A DNA stretch of 64,000 nucleotides from Flavobacterium dauae (GTDB lineage: Bacteria > Bacteroidota > Bacteroidia > Flavobacteriales > Flavobacteriaceae): positions 2,480,001 to 2,544,000 of the forward strand of contig NZ_CP130821.1 of assembly GCF_004151275.2 (NCBI RefSeq), given 5' to 3'. The translations under genes were made by a program, and so were the position numbers. Of the stretch, positions 55,691-63,961 are shown piece by piece (positions within the stretch are counted from its first letter, which is position 1; each line of letters starts with the position of its first letter). The notes under the pieces are model-generated. The model made no database searches. It saw only the letters and a program-made list of their open reading frames with translations, and was not told the origin of the DNA.

Positions 55691-56392
55691 TTATACAAAT
55701 TCGGCTTCAAAAAGCTCTTTAAAATAATGTAGTATTTTTTGCTTTACTTCTTCTTCATCCACCTTTTCAACTCCTAATTCTACATTTAAAGAAGCGACTG
55801 CTTTTCCGCGAATACCGCACGGAATAATATGATCAAAATATCCCATATTGGTATTTACATTCAACGCAAAACCGTGCATAGTAACCCAACGCGATGCACG
55901 TACACCCAATGCACAAATTTTTCGGGCAAAAGGTGTTCCAACATCTAACCAAACTCCGGTTTCGCCTTCGCTGCGTTCACCTTTTAATCCGTAATCTGCT
56001 AAAACCTTAATGATAACCTCTTCTAAAAAGCGTAAATATTTGTGAATATCGGTAAAAAAATTATCCAAATCTAAAATGGGATACCCTACAATTTGTCCGG
56101 GTCCGTGATAGGTAATATCTCCTCCGCGGTTTATCTTATAAAACGTCGCATTTTTTGCAGCTAATTGTTCGTCATTCAAAAGCAAATTTTCTAAATCGCC
56201 GCTTTTACCCAATGTATAAACGTGCGGATGTTCTACAAACAAAAAATAATTAGGTGTTTCTTTCACGTTTGTTTCATCTTTACGGTTTTGTGACTTAATC
56301 TCCAAAATTCCCTGAAACAATTCTTCCTGATAATCCCAGGTATCTTTATAGTCTTTTAAGCCTAAATCTTGTATTTGAACTTTTTTATTCAT
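55691..56392 (-). CDS. lipB: lipoyl(octanoyl) transferase
   Basis: A 233-residue enzyme that moves octanoyl groups from acyl carrier protein to lipoyl domains, such as those of the E2 protein in this window. The motif RGGDITYHGPGQIVGYPILDL (in part: GGDITYHGPGQIVGYP) is the family signature; the catalytic Lys is in RKICALGVR and the catalytic Cys in IIPCGIRGKAV. It is followed by the shared terminator and preceded by the small Pmp3-like gene, 12 bases upstream on the same strand. LipB acts with LipA in the cytoplasm. Confidence 0.95.
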   Translation of the reverse strand: MNKKVQIQDLGLKDYKDTWDYQEELFQGILEIKSQNRKDETNVKETPNYFLFVEHPHVYTLGKSGDLENLLLNDEQLAAKNATFYKINRGGDITYHGPGQIVGYPILDLDNFFTDIHKYLRFLEEVIIKVLADYGLKGERSEGETGVWLDVGTPFARKICALGVRASRWVTMHGFALNVNTNMGYFDHIIPCGIRGKAVASLNVELGVEKVDEEEVKQKILHYFKELFEAEFV

Positions 56393-56404
56393 TTTATGTT
56401 GTGT

Positions 56405-56569
56405 TTATCTGTTATACTTAGGATTGTTCAATATTACCAAAGCGCCAATAACTCCCGGAACCCATCCTGCTAAAGTCAAAAGAAATACAATCAGTATCGA
56501 TCCGCATCCTTTATCAAAAACAGCGAATGGCGGTAGAAAAACAGCTAATAAAACCCTCCAAAAACCCAT
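56405..56569 (-). CDS. YqaE/Pmp3-family small membrane protein
   Basis: A 54-residue protein with two membrane helices (about residues 3-20 and 25-46) and the family's VFLPPFAVFDKGCGS-like turn. Start at the ATG 56567-56569 (MGFWRVLLAVFLPP); the frame is open further up to 56608, but that would place polar residues before the first helix. Pmp3-like proteins affect membrane potential and cation tolerance in yeast and plants; their bacterial role is unclear. The gene is 12 bases ahead of lipB, perhaps co-transcribed. Confidence 0.85.
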   Translation of the reverse strand: MGFWRVLLAVFLPPFAVFDKGCGSILIVFLLTLAGWVPGVIGALVILNNPKYNR

Positions 56570-56670
56570 AGTATTTCTATTAATTAATAATCCTACAAAT
56601 TTAATCAATTAAAAACAATGTCGCATTTAAAAATATTCAAACAAAACTTATCAATCAACTAAAAAATAAT

Positions 56671-56678
56671 TAATTTTG
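56671..56678 (+). promoter_or_regulatory. candidate -7 box for lysS
   Basis: The sequence TAATTTTG matches TAnnTTTG exactly, 28 bases before the lysS ATG. No clear -33 TTTG. Confidence 0.5.
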
Positions 56679-56706
56679 CAGGTTAAATAAAGAAAATATA
56701 AATTTT

Positions 56707-58407
56707 ATGCAACTTTCAGAACAAGAAATCATCAGAAGAGAAAAATTGGGCAAGTTACGTGAACTTGGCATCAATCCTTATCCCGCTAATTTGTTTCCGG
56801 TAGATCATACATCGAAGCAGATCAAGGAAACTTTTGAAGAAGGTAAGAAGGTTGTAACTGCCGGCAGATTAATGAGTGTGCGCGATCAGGGAAAAGCAAG
56901 TTTTGCTGAAATCCAGGATCAGGAAGGCAGAATTCAGTTGTATTTAAATCGTGATGTTATCTGTACAGATGAAGACAAAACATTGTACAACACCGTATTT
57001 AAAAAATTAACCGATTTAGGCGATTTTATTGGTATTGAAGGCGAATTGTTTACTACGCAGGTTGGTGCAAAATGTATTCGTGTAGAAAAATTTTCGATCC
57101 TTTCTAAAACATTACGTCCGTTACCGTTGCCAAAAACCGATGAAGAAGGAAATGTATTTGATGCCTTTACTGATCCGGAATTGCGTTACCGTATGCGTTA
57201 TGTAGATTTAATTGTGAATCCGTTAAACAAAGAAATTTTTATAAAACGCACCAAATTATACAACGCTATGCGATCGTTTTTTAACGACCGCGGTTATTTA
57301 GAGGTTGACACTCCGGTTTTACAGTCAATTCCTGGTGGTGCAGCAGCCCGACCATTTATTACCCACCACAATGCTTTAGACATTCCGTTATACATGCGAA
57401 TTGCCAACGAATTATACCTAAAACGTTTGATTGTTGGTGGATTTGAAGGTGTTTATGAGTTTTCTAAGAATTTCCGTAACGAAGGAATGGACAGAACCCA
57501 TAATCCGGAATTTACAGCAATGGAAATTTACGTTGCCTATAAAGATTACAACTGGATGATGGAGTTTACCGAGCAATTATTAGAACATTGTGCCATTGCG
57601 GTTAACGGAACAAGCGAAGCAACTTTTGGTGAACACAAAATTAACTTTAAAGCTCCGTACCAACGCGTAACCATGCGTCAGGCGATTATTGATTTTACTG
57701 GTTTTGACATTGATGGAAAAACCGAAGACGAAATTCGCGAAGCTGCTAAAAACATGGGTATTGCTGTTGATGATACTATGGGTAAAGGAAAATTGATCGA
57801 TGAGATTTTTGGTGAGAAATGTGAAGGAAATTATATTCAGCCAACATTTATTACCGATTACCCGAAAGAAATGTCGCCACTTACCAAAGAACACCGTGAT
57901 AATCCGGAATTAACCGAGCGTTTTGAGTTGATGGTTTGTGGTAAGGAAATTGCCAATTCATATTCCGAATTAAACGACCCAATTGATCAACGTGAGCGTT
58001 TTGAAGATCAGTTGAAATTATCTGAAAAAGGTGATGATGAAGCCGGACAATTTATTGATGAAGATTTCTTACGTGCTTTAGAATTCGGAATGCCGCCAAC
58101 AGGTGGTTTAGGTATTGGTATGGATCGATTGATTATGTTTTTAACCAACAATCCATCAATACAAGAAGTATTGTTTTTCCCGCAAATGCGCCCAGAAAAA
58201 GCAGCACCTGCTTATGAATTAACCGATGACGAAAAAATAATTCTTTCTATTTTAGAGAAAAACGAAAACAAAATAGCTTTAGCTACTTTAAAAGAACAAG
58301 CGGCTTTAAGCGGCAAAAAATGGGACAAAGCCATGAAAGCTTTAGCTTCATACAACTTAACCAAAGTGGTTACCGAAAATGAAGAAAAAGTAGTGGAGTT
58401 TGTTTAA
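56707..58407 (+). CDS. lysS: lysyl-tRNA synthetase, class II
   Basis: A 566-residue class II synthetase that charges tRNA-Lys. The N-terminal OB-fold (about residues 60-150, AGRLMSVRDQGKASFAEIQD) is followed by the catalytic core: motif 1 around FFNDRGYLEVDTPVLQSIPGG, motif 2 FRNEGMDRTHNPEFTAMEIY and motif 3 GLGIGMDRLIMFLT; each is intact. The C-terminal ~65 residues (from PEKAAPAYELTDDEK) are an appended helical domain not present in E. coli LysS, of the kind found in other Bacteroidota. It is a single-gene unit with its own promoter and terminator. Confidence 0.96.
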   Translation: MQLSEQEIIRREKLGKLRELGINPYPANLFPVDHTSKQIKETFEEGKKVVTAGRLMSVRDQGKASFAEIQDQEGRIQLYLNRDVICTDEDKTLYNTVFKKLTDLGDFIGIEGELFTTQVGAKCIRVEKFSILSKTLRPLPLPKTDEEGNVFDAFTDPELRYRMRYVDLIVNPLNKEIFIKRTKLYNAMRSFFNDRGYLEVDTPVLQSIPGGAAARPFITHHNALDIPLYMRIANELYLKRLIVGGFEGVYEFSKNFRNEGMDRTHNPEFTAMEIYVAYKDYNWMMEFTEQLLEHCAIAVNGTSEATFGEHKINFKAPYQRVTMRQAIIDFTGFDIDGKTEDEIREAAKNMGIAVDDTMGKGKLIDEIFGEKCEGNYIQPTFITDYPKEMSPLTKEHRDNPELTERFELMVCGKEIANSYSELNDPIDQRERFEDQLKLSEKGDDEAGQFIDEDFLRALEFGMPPTGGLGIGMDRLIMFLTNNPSIQEVLFFPQMRPEKAAPAYELTDDEKIILSILEKNENKIALATLKEQAALSGKKWDKAMKALASYNLTKVVTENEEKVVEFV

Positions 58408-58428
58408 AAAACTTCTTACTTAATAATA

Positions 58429-58460
58429 ACAAAACCCTCTGCCAATGCAGAGGGTTTTGT
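58429..58460 (+). terminator. intrinsic terminator after lysS
   Basis: A perfect 14-bp stem (58429-58442 with 58447-58460) with a CAAT loop and T run, 21 bases past the lysS stop. One of the strongest terminators in the window. Confidence 0.9.
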
Positions 58461-58486
58461 TTTGTCTATAACTTCATTTCAATAAA

Positions 58487-58514
58487 AAAACGCTGCCTGT
58501 TACAGCAGCGTTTT
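58487..58514 (-). terminator. intrinsic terminator after the lipoprotein gene
   Basis: A 10-bp perfect stem (AAAACGCTGC at 58487-58496, GCAGCGTTTT at 58505-58514) with an 8-nt loop and a T run on the minus strand, 14 bases past the stop codon. Confidence 0.82.
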
Positions 58515-58528
58515 CTAAATATTAAATT

Positions 58529-59485
58529 TTAAAGGTTGTTATTTTTTAATTTTTTAATTTGTTCATTATTTAATCTTTTTATTTTTAAATTTTTAATTTG
58601 ATCTTTCGAAATATTTATTCTTTTAATAGAATCAACCCCTTTAGATTTCATCGGTTTCCAAACGTCAGCACCTACAGAATACTTTCCATCCCAAAATAAT
58701 TCGGCTAAATCTCCACTATTAGCACCAGTTGCAGTACTTGTATAGTTAGTATTGGCATTAGCCCCTGTAGTATTTCCAGTCTGCGCAAAGTTTATATCCA
58801 TATTTGTTACAGTAAAAGGCGCAGCACCATTTAATACAACCCCCCCGCCAATAACTTCAATTTGTTTTGCTTGAAAAGGATAAATACTATTATCACTAGG
58901 AAGTGGCATCAAAATCTCAACCATGTATACATTTTTAGCCGTATCCAAATCAGTTCCGTCGAAATTAATTAATTGCCAGTTTAAAGCATCTGTTACACCA
59001 TCAGACATTTGTATATCAGGAAGCCCTGTAATATTTCCATCTGCATCTGTCTGAGCATTTAAGAAAAAGTAAGTAGTTGTTAATGGTGTTGAATTACCCT
59101 TAAAATCAATTCTGTTACCTGTTGGTTCTTCGGGTTCTTCCTCTTTTTCTTTAACGGTGAATCTAAAAGTAGAAGTAAAATCGTCCATTGTAGCCAGCAC
59201 AGCATTTTCGCCTTCTTTTATAGCTTTAAATACATTGCCTTTTGCAGCCACTCCGTTTACTTTAAAAGTAGTTGCAGAGGTTACATCTACGCCATTTAAT
59301 GTTGCTTCAAATATAAATTCATCTCCAACAAACTCTCCTTCAGACTCCTCTGAAAGCTTTGCTACAAACACTTGTTCTTCAGGTTTTTCAGGCCCATCTG
59401 GTTCTGTACCGTTATCCACATATTCTACACAAGAATTTAAACTGAACACAGCTAGTAGAAAAAAGAGTAATTTATTAATTTTCAT
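58529..59485 (-). CDS. lipoprotein with Ig-like region, unknown function
   Basis: A 318-residue protein. The lipoprotein signal ends SLNSC (Cys19), followed by an acidic Asp/Gly/Pro/Glu-rich linker, an Ig-like region (VAKLSEESEGEFVGDEFIFEATLNGVDVT), quoted as GDEFIFEATLNGVDVT, and a beta-rich domain (NRIDFKGNSTPLTTTYFFLNAQTDA, quoted in part). The last ~30 residues (from INISKDQIKNL) are a Lys/Asn/Leu/Ile-rich low-complexity tail encoded by very A-rich DNA, out of character with the rest and possibly an erosion of a lost stop codon. It is a surface or periplasmic lipoprotein; no known catalytic motif is present. Confidence 0.75.
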   Translation of the reverse strand: MKINKLLFFLLAVFSLNSCVEYVDNGTEPDGPEKPEEQVFVAKLSEESEGEFVGDEFIFEATLNGVDVTSATTFKVNGVAAKGNVFKAIKEGENAVLATMDDFTSTFRFTVKEKEEEPEEPTGNRIDFKGNSTPLTTTYFFLNAQTDADGNITGLPDIQMSDGVTDALNWQLINFDGTDLDTAKNVYMVEILMPLPSDNSIYPFQAKQIEVIGGGVVLNGAAPFTVTNMDINFAQTGNTTGANANTNYTSTATGANSGDLAELFWDGKYSVGADVWKPMKSKGVDSIKRINISKDQIKNLKIKRLNNEQIKKLKNNNL

Positions 59486-59627
59486 AAATAAAATGTTTTA
59501 AGTTTTTACAATTAAAAAATCTAAAGTATAAAAAAAAACAATCGATGTTAAAAAATTAACACATTTATTTTACTTTTACCTGTAGGCTACTAAAGAAAAC
59601 ATTATAAATTATTGCCTTTTCTGGTTG

Positions 59628-60581
59628 TTATCTAAAATTCATAAATGGATATTCTTCCAGCAAATCATCTAATTTTAATGCCAGTTTATCTAAAAACTGC
59701 TGATGTGCTTGGGTATATGGATTAAACGGACGATGTGCCAAACCTTTCTGAACCTCATCAACCTTTTTCATTGTGGGTAAAATTTCCGGATCAATACAAT
59801 GCTTAACGAAAGATTCCCAGATATAATCAACCGCCAGTTCGTTTGGATGAATCATATCCTTCCCATAAAAACGATAATCTCGTAATTCATCCATCATCAT
59901 TTCGTACGAAGGAAAATAATAGTTCAAACTTTGATTTTCTTGCAAATGCTGATGCAGTGCCGATATTAAATGTGCTTTACTGCGTTGATTTTCTACAAAA
60001 CCGTCTTTAATGTGCCGAACGGGTGAAATGGTGTAAATAATCTGAATATTTGGATTGATCTGACGTAATCCTGCTTCGATCTGAAAAATTGCTTGCTGAC
60101 AATCATCAATCGACAATAATTCTTTCTGAAATTTCTGCTGTGGAACTTTATGACAGTTCGCAACAATTTCGTTGGTTTCAATTAATCTGTAAACCCACGC
60201 AGTTCCTAAGGTTACAATAAAATGCGATGCTTGTTCTATGTCGTTTCTAAAATTCGATATTTTCTGATTTAATGCACCAATAATATCTTCTTGTTCCAGT
60301 TCGTTCAAATCGGAATGCGCATAAAAACTGCTCCAAATTTCGTTGTGCAAAAAAACATCGGTTTCCGAAAAAACCTTATTGTTTACCGCATATTTCACAA
60401 GGTTTGAAATTGCCTGCGGATGAAACAAAATACCAAACGGATTCGCCGTATTTACAAACTGATATTGCTTAAATTGCTGTGCCATATTTACGGCAAAACA
60501 ACTGCCCACACTGACAATTTTTGAGTGGTAGTTGATTTTGTTGTTTAACGGCTGAATGGGAACAAAAGTTTGTAACTGCAT
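59628..60581 (-). CDS. GSCFA-domain protein
   Basis: A 317-residue protein of the GSCFA family, named for the N-terminal motif VGSCFAVNMAQ (about residues 25-35). It continues with NPFGILFHPQAIS and VTLGTAWVY, and near the C-terminus FYGKDMIHPNELAVDYIWE, where the Asp and His resemble the catalytic pair of SGNH/GDSL hydrolases (the Ser in GSCF is the nucleophile candidate). Esterase or acyltransferase activity is likely but the substrate is not known. The gene follows the ABM-fold gene by 20 bases and is probably co-transcribed with it. Confidence 0.9.
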   Translation of the reverse strand: MQLQTFVPIQPLNNKINYHSKIVSVGSCFAVNMAQQFKQYQFVNTANPFGILFHPQAISNLVKYAVNNKVFSETDVFLHNEIWSSFYAHSDLNELEQEDIIGALNQKISNFRNDIEQASHFIVTLGTAWVYRLIETNEIVANCHKVPQQKFQKELLSIDDCQQAIFQIEAGLRQINPNIQIIYTISPVRHIKDGFVENQRSKAHLISALHQHLQENQSLNYYFPSYEMMMDELRDYRFYGKDMIHPNELAVDYIWESFVKHCIDPEILPTMKKVDEVQKGLAHRPFNPYTQAHQQFLDKLALKLDDLLEEYPFMNFR

Positions 60582-60601
60582 TTTTTCTGTAAAATTACAA
60601 A

Positions 60602-60961
60602 CTATCTTTTAAAATAAGCTGTCATATCTTCGCCGCTTTTTTGTTCCAACGTATAATCATCGCACGAATACATGTGAATACCTTCAAAAATCACGTTTGG
60701 ACCTTCGATAATCATTTCATCAGCTTCCTTTAAGAAAGCCTTTAAGATCAATCCGCTTTTATGTTCTTCGTAGGCTTCTTTAGATTCGAATATTTTTAGG
60801 TTTAAGAGTTTATTCGGATCGATCTGATCAATCATATTGGTTACGTGCAAAGTTCCCAATTCGTTTTGTACCAACGCATCGGCCTCTTTTCGAACCAGAT
60901 TAAAAAAAGATTCTCTTTTATCGGGAAAAACCCGGTACACTACAATTACTACATATCTCAT
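60602..60961 (-). CDS. ABM-fold quinol monooxygenase-like protein
   Basis: A 119-residue small ferredoxin-like protein of the antibiotic biosynthesis monooxygenase (YgiN-like) family. The pattern is VVIVVYRVFPDKRESFFNLV, then ESKEAYEEHKSGLILKAFL, with the His in the EEHK segment that many ABM proteins use near the substrate. Members act on quinols or other phenolics without cofactors; the actual substrate cannot be told. The C-terminal ~20 residues extend beyond the usual fold. It is the first gene of a likely two-gene unit with the GSCFA protein. The 615 bases upstream contain no gene. Confidence 0.85.
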   Translation of the reverse strand: MRYVVIVVYRVFPDKRESFFNLVRKEADALVQNELGTLHVTNMIDQIDPNKLLNLKIFESKEAYEEHKSGLILKAFLKEADEMIIEGPNVIFEGIHMYSCDDYTLEQKSGEDMTAYFKR

Positions 60962-61576
60962 AACTTGAATTTTTATTTTAAAGTTTTCAGGAAAAAGCTG
61001 TATCGATTGAATACTAAGCTTTTATAAAGATTATCAAAAAAGTCAGGTAACGATTTAGTAACGACGCTTATTGCTTTGCTTTCAACGCATTTCCGTTAGC
61101 TTATACCAAATATACAAAATTATTTTTGCCAAAATCACATCCCTAATTCCTTTCTAATATTTTCTAATGCTTTTCTGTATTCGAGTGTTTTAGCTCAAGT
61201 TGTTTCCCCTACAACAAAGGAAGAATTACGCTTTAATAAAACAAGTTCATTTTGGGTTTAAAACGGCTGTTTTAAGTCATCCTAATTTTAGAATTCAATA
61301 TGTTTTAAAAAATAAACCTCGCTTAAAAAGACTTAAAGTCTGAGTTCGATTCTTCTCTTGGATTCATATTATTGATTATTAGAATTATAAGTAATAAAAA
61401 ATTATGTTTTAATAAACTTTCCAATAAATAGCAACCTACTTTGCCTTTTTTACTCATTTATTGAAATATGAATCTCAATTTTATAATCGAACTCAGGTTT
61501 AAACGAGGCGATATACTATGTGTCTTATTGTAAAATCGGAGTTGTGTAACGCCTACTCGTGTTGGCTGTAGTTTAT
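60962..61576. other. 615-bp gene-free region
   Basis: No open frame of useful length and no similarity to tRNA or known small RNA was recognised. The left part (60962-61200) is unremarkable AT-rich sequence with the leader of the ABM gene. The right part holds the inverted-repeat element at 61317-61508. The region reads like an area of gene decay or former insertion. Confidence 0.6.
61317..61508. mobile_element. possible MITE or IS remnant with imperfect terminal inverted repeats
   Basis: Three matching blocks occur in mirrored order at both ends: CCTCGYTTAAA (61317-61327 and 61498-61508), CTGAGTTCGATT (61340-61351 and 61485-61496, perfect) and GATTCATATT (61361-61370 and 61465-61474, perfect). 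The left side has an extra ~11 bases between the first two blocks. About 95 bases of AT-rich sequence lie between the inner blocks, with no ORF. No clear target-site duplication was found. Confidence 0.55.
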
Positions 61577-62194
61577 TTAAAATTGTTTACCAGGGTTCCA
61601 TTTTATTTCTTCCTTTATCTCCTCAAAAGTATAATTTCCTAGTTTTAAAATCGTTCCTTTTTCATTAATGTATCCCTGGTATTCACAGGTAATGGAGTAA
61701 TGATGACAATCGGTTTCGTTTTTATGCCCACCCCAAGCATTTTTTTTACATTTTTCTCCAATAATTGCTTTGCCGTTGTAAAATGAAGTAGCGATTTCAA
61801 ATTGTGGTGCTATTATAATTTCACCTTTTTCGTTTGCAAAACCAATTTTATCTTCGTTGTTAATTATTCTGATTTTGCCTTCAATTAAATAATCTGGACT
61901 TGGCTCTCCAAAGCTGGTATTAAATACCTGAAACAACACATTTTCATTAACGTCGATTGCTGACCAGCCCGGTTGGTCTTTTTTACCAAAAACTGCAAAA
62001 TATCCTAACGAATCATCATTCATGGAAATAGAATATTTCGCTGTATCTAAAACTTTTAGGGTTTTTCCATACTCGTCAACTAATGAATAAATACTTTGCC
62101 AGTTTTCGGCTTCAGTTTCTACCACTTTGAACTTTGTTTGAGCTGTTACTATATTAAAGGGAAAAACGGATAATAGGATTAGGGTGAATTTCAT
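61577..62194 (-). CDS. secreted WG-repeat protein
   Basis: A 205-residue exported protein. The signal peptide is MKFTLILLSVFPFNIVTAQ. A WG-type repeat is visible in KIGFANEKGEIIIAPQFE (about residues 118-135) followed by the next half-repeat (FYNGKAIIGEKCKK), and the C-terminal part (YQGYINEKGTILKLGNYTFEEI) resembles another degenerate repeat; the central Trp of WG is replaced by Phe. A Cys/His-containing insert (KKNAWGGHKNETDCHHYS) interrupts the repeats. WG-repeat proteins are often found with mobile or polymorphic loci, and their role is unknown. It is 60 bases after the ABC-F gene on the same strand. Confidence 0.75.
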   Translation of the reverse strand: MKFTLILLSVFPFNIVTAQTKFKVVETEAENWQSIYSLVDEYGKTLKVLDTAKYSISMNDDSLGYFAVFGKKDQPGWSAIDVNENVLFQVFNTSFGEPSPDYLIEGKIRIINNEDKIGFANEKGEIIIAPQFEIATSFYNGKAIIGEKCKKNAWGGHKNETDCHHYSITCEYQGYINEKGTILKLGNYTFEEIKEEIKWNPGKQF

Positions 62195-62254
62195 GATTTT
62201 TTAATTTGCAGTTGATAGATAGCTACTAAATTAATAAAAATAGGATTAATGAAC

Positions 62255-63844
62255 TCATTCTATTACAATTGACCGTTGTATATTTACCTCTTCTAAAAAA
62301 GTTTCGTCATGTGAAACAATGAATAAAGTACCCCGGTATTCATTGATGGCGTGTGTTAATATTTGTACATTTTGAATGTCTAAATTGTTTGTGGGTTCGT
62401 CTAAAACAATGAGGTCGGGTGCTTTGCTGTTAATTGTTAAACAACAAAGTAACAATCGCATTTTTTCGCCACCACTCAATGCACTACAAGGTTTTTGCCA
62501 ATGTTCTTGCGAAAACAGAAAGCGGTTTAGCCTGATTTTAATTTCGTGTTCTTCTAAAGCAGAACTATTGAATTTTTGGGCTTGTTCGTAAACATTGATC
62601 TGGTTGTCAATCAAAGAATAATCCTGATCAATATAAACCGCTTTGTTGGCAGCCCGGTAAATGGTTCCTGTTTTTGGTGCTGAATTTCCTAAAAGAAGAT
62701 GAATCAAAGTGGTTTTCCCGGATCCGTTTTTTCCTTTTAAAGCAATGCGTTCGCCACTTGTAATTTGAAAATTAAGATTGGTTTTCCACAATGATTTGTT
62801 AGCGTAAGCAAAATTAAGATTTGTTGCTGTAAATAGAATTTTGCCTTTGTGTAACTGTGAATGATCAAATCCGAATTTCATTTTATCAATATCCGGAACA
62901 GCAGAACGAAGGTTTTGAAGGTCTTTAGAAATACCGTTTATTTTTTCTGAATGAACGCTTTTAAGCTTAGAAGTGCTGTTTTCTGCCTTATTGCGAAGTG
63001 TATTCATCATTATTCGGGCAACGCCGGCTTTTTCTTGTTTGTTTTTCCCGCGACTATCGGCTTTTTGTTGTCGTTCTAAAGTTTCGCGTTCTTTTTCTCT
63101 GGCTTTTCGCAACGTTTTTTCTTTGTTGTGAATGTCCTGATTTAGTGCATTTTTTTCAATTTCTTTTTGCTCTGCATAAAAATCATACGTACCGCCATAT
63201 ACTTTAATTCCGTCTTTACTCAATTCACAAACCGTATGTAACAGATTCAGTAATTTTCTGTCGTGACTTACAATAATTAGGCTGCTTTTTGTTGATTGAA
63301 TGTAATTATACAAAAGTTTCCGACTTTCATAATCCAAGTGGTTACTGGGTTCGTCTAACAAAACCAGTTGGGGTTGGTGAATGGAAATTCCTGCAAGAAA
63401 AACTTTTGTTTTTTGTCCACCACTTAACGATTCTAATTTTTGAGACAAATCCAGATGGTTTAGTTGCCAGTATTTTAAAGCTTCCTTGCAACGGTCTTCA
63501 ATGGTCCAGTCATCATTTAATACATTAAAATGTTCTTCGTCAGTATTGCCGTTTAAAATTTCTTTTAAAGCATTTAATTTGACTTTAATTTGCAATGCTT
63601 CTGCAATGGATAAATGGTTGTATTGCCCAAATAGCTGCGGAACAAAGTAAGGAATGGTATCACTAATAATTTGTCCGTTAGACGGAGCTAATTCCTTAGT
63701 AATGATTTTTAATAAAGTCGATTTTCCCACACCGTTGTTGCCAATCAAAGCTATTTTATCGTGGTTGATTACTGACAGATGAATGTTGCTGAATAGCAAA
63801 TCTTTATTAGGATGCGTATATGAAATGTTTTGTAGAATAAGCAA
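62255..63844 (-). CDS. ABC-F family ATPase
   Basis: A protein of 529 residues with two ABC domains and no membrane helices. NBD1: Walker A GNNGVGKST (35-43), signature LSGGQKTKV, Walker B LVLLDEPSNHLD. NBD2: GKNGSGKTT, LSGGEKMRL, LIVLDEPTNNLD. The linker between them (about residues 225-300) is Lys/Glu/Arg-rich and basic, the region that reaches into the ribosome in ABC-F proteins. No ATG is available; I use the TTG at 63842-63844 (MLILQNISYT), with a second TTG at 63866-63868 possible. Members either regulate translation or protect ribosomes from antibiotics; which applies here cannot be told. A TATATTTG box lies about 110 bases upstream. Confidence 0.85.
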   Translation of the reverse strand: MLILQNISYTHPNKDLLFSNIHLSVINHDKIALIGNNGVGKSTLLKIITKELAPSNGQIISDTIPYFVPQLFGQYNHLSIAEALQIKVKLNALKEILNGNTDEEHFNVLNDDWTIEDRCKEALKYWQLNHLDLSQKLESLSGGQKTKVFLAGISIHQPQLVLLDEPSNHLDYESRKLLYNYIQSTKSSLIIVSHDRKLLNLLHTVCELSKDGIKVYGGTYDFYAEQKEIEKNALNQDIHNKEKTLRKAREKERETLERQQKADSRGKNKQEKAGVARIMMNTLRNKAENSTSKLKSVHSEKINGISKDLQNLRSAVPDIDKMKFGFDHSQLHKGKILFTATNLNFAYANKSLWKTNLNFQITSGERIALKGKNGSGKTTLIHLLLGNSAPKTGTIYRAANKAVYIDQDYSLIDNQINVYEQAQKFNSSALEEHEIKIRLNRFLFSQEHWQKPCSALSGGEKMRLLLCCLTINSKAPDLIVLDEPTNNLDIQNVQILTHAINEYRGTLFIVSHDETFLEEVNIQRSIVIE

Positions 63845-63953
63845 ATTTCCTTCGTTAAAATGAAACAATAGAACAACCGCTTATGCCGTTGCCGTTTTGA
63901 TTAATCTGAAAGAAATTATTTTTTACATTTCGTTTTACCTGATTTTTAAAGGG

Positions 63954-63961
63954 CAAATATA
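63954..63961 (-). promoter_or_regulatory. candidate -7 box for the ABC-F gene
   Basis: The minus strand reads TATATTTG, an exact TAnnTTTG match. It implies a leader of roughly 100 bases before the TTG start, with an AUG-UAA start-stop inside it. Confidence 0.45.
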
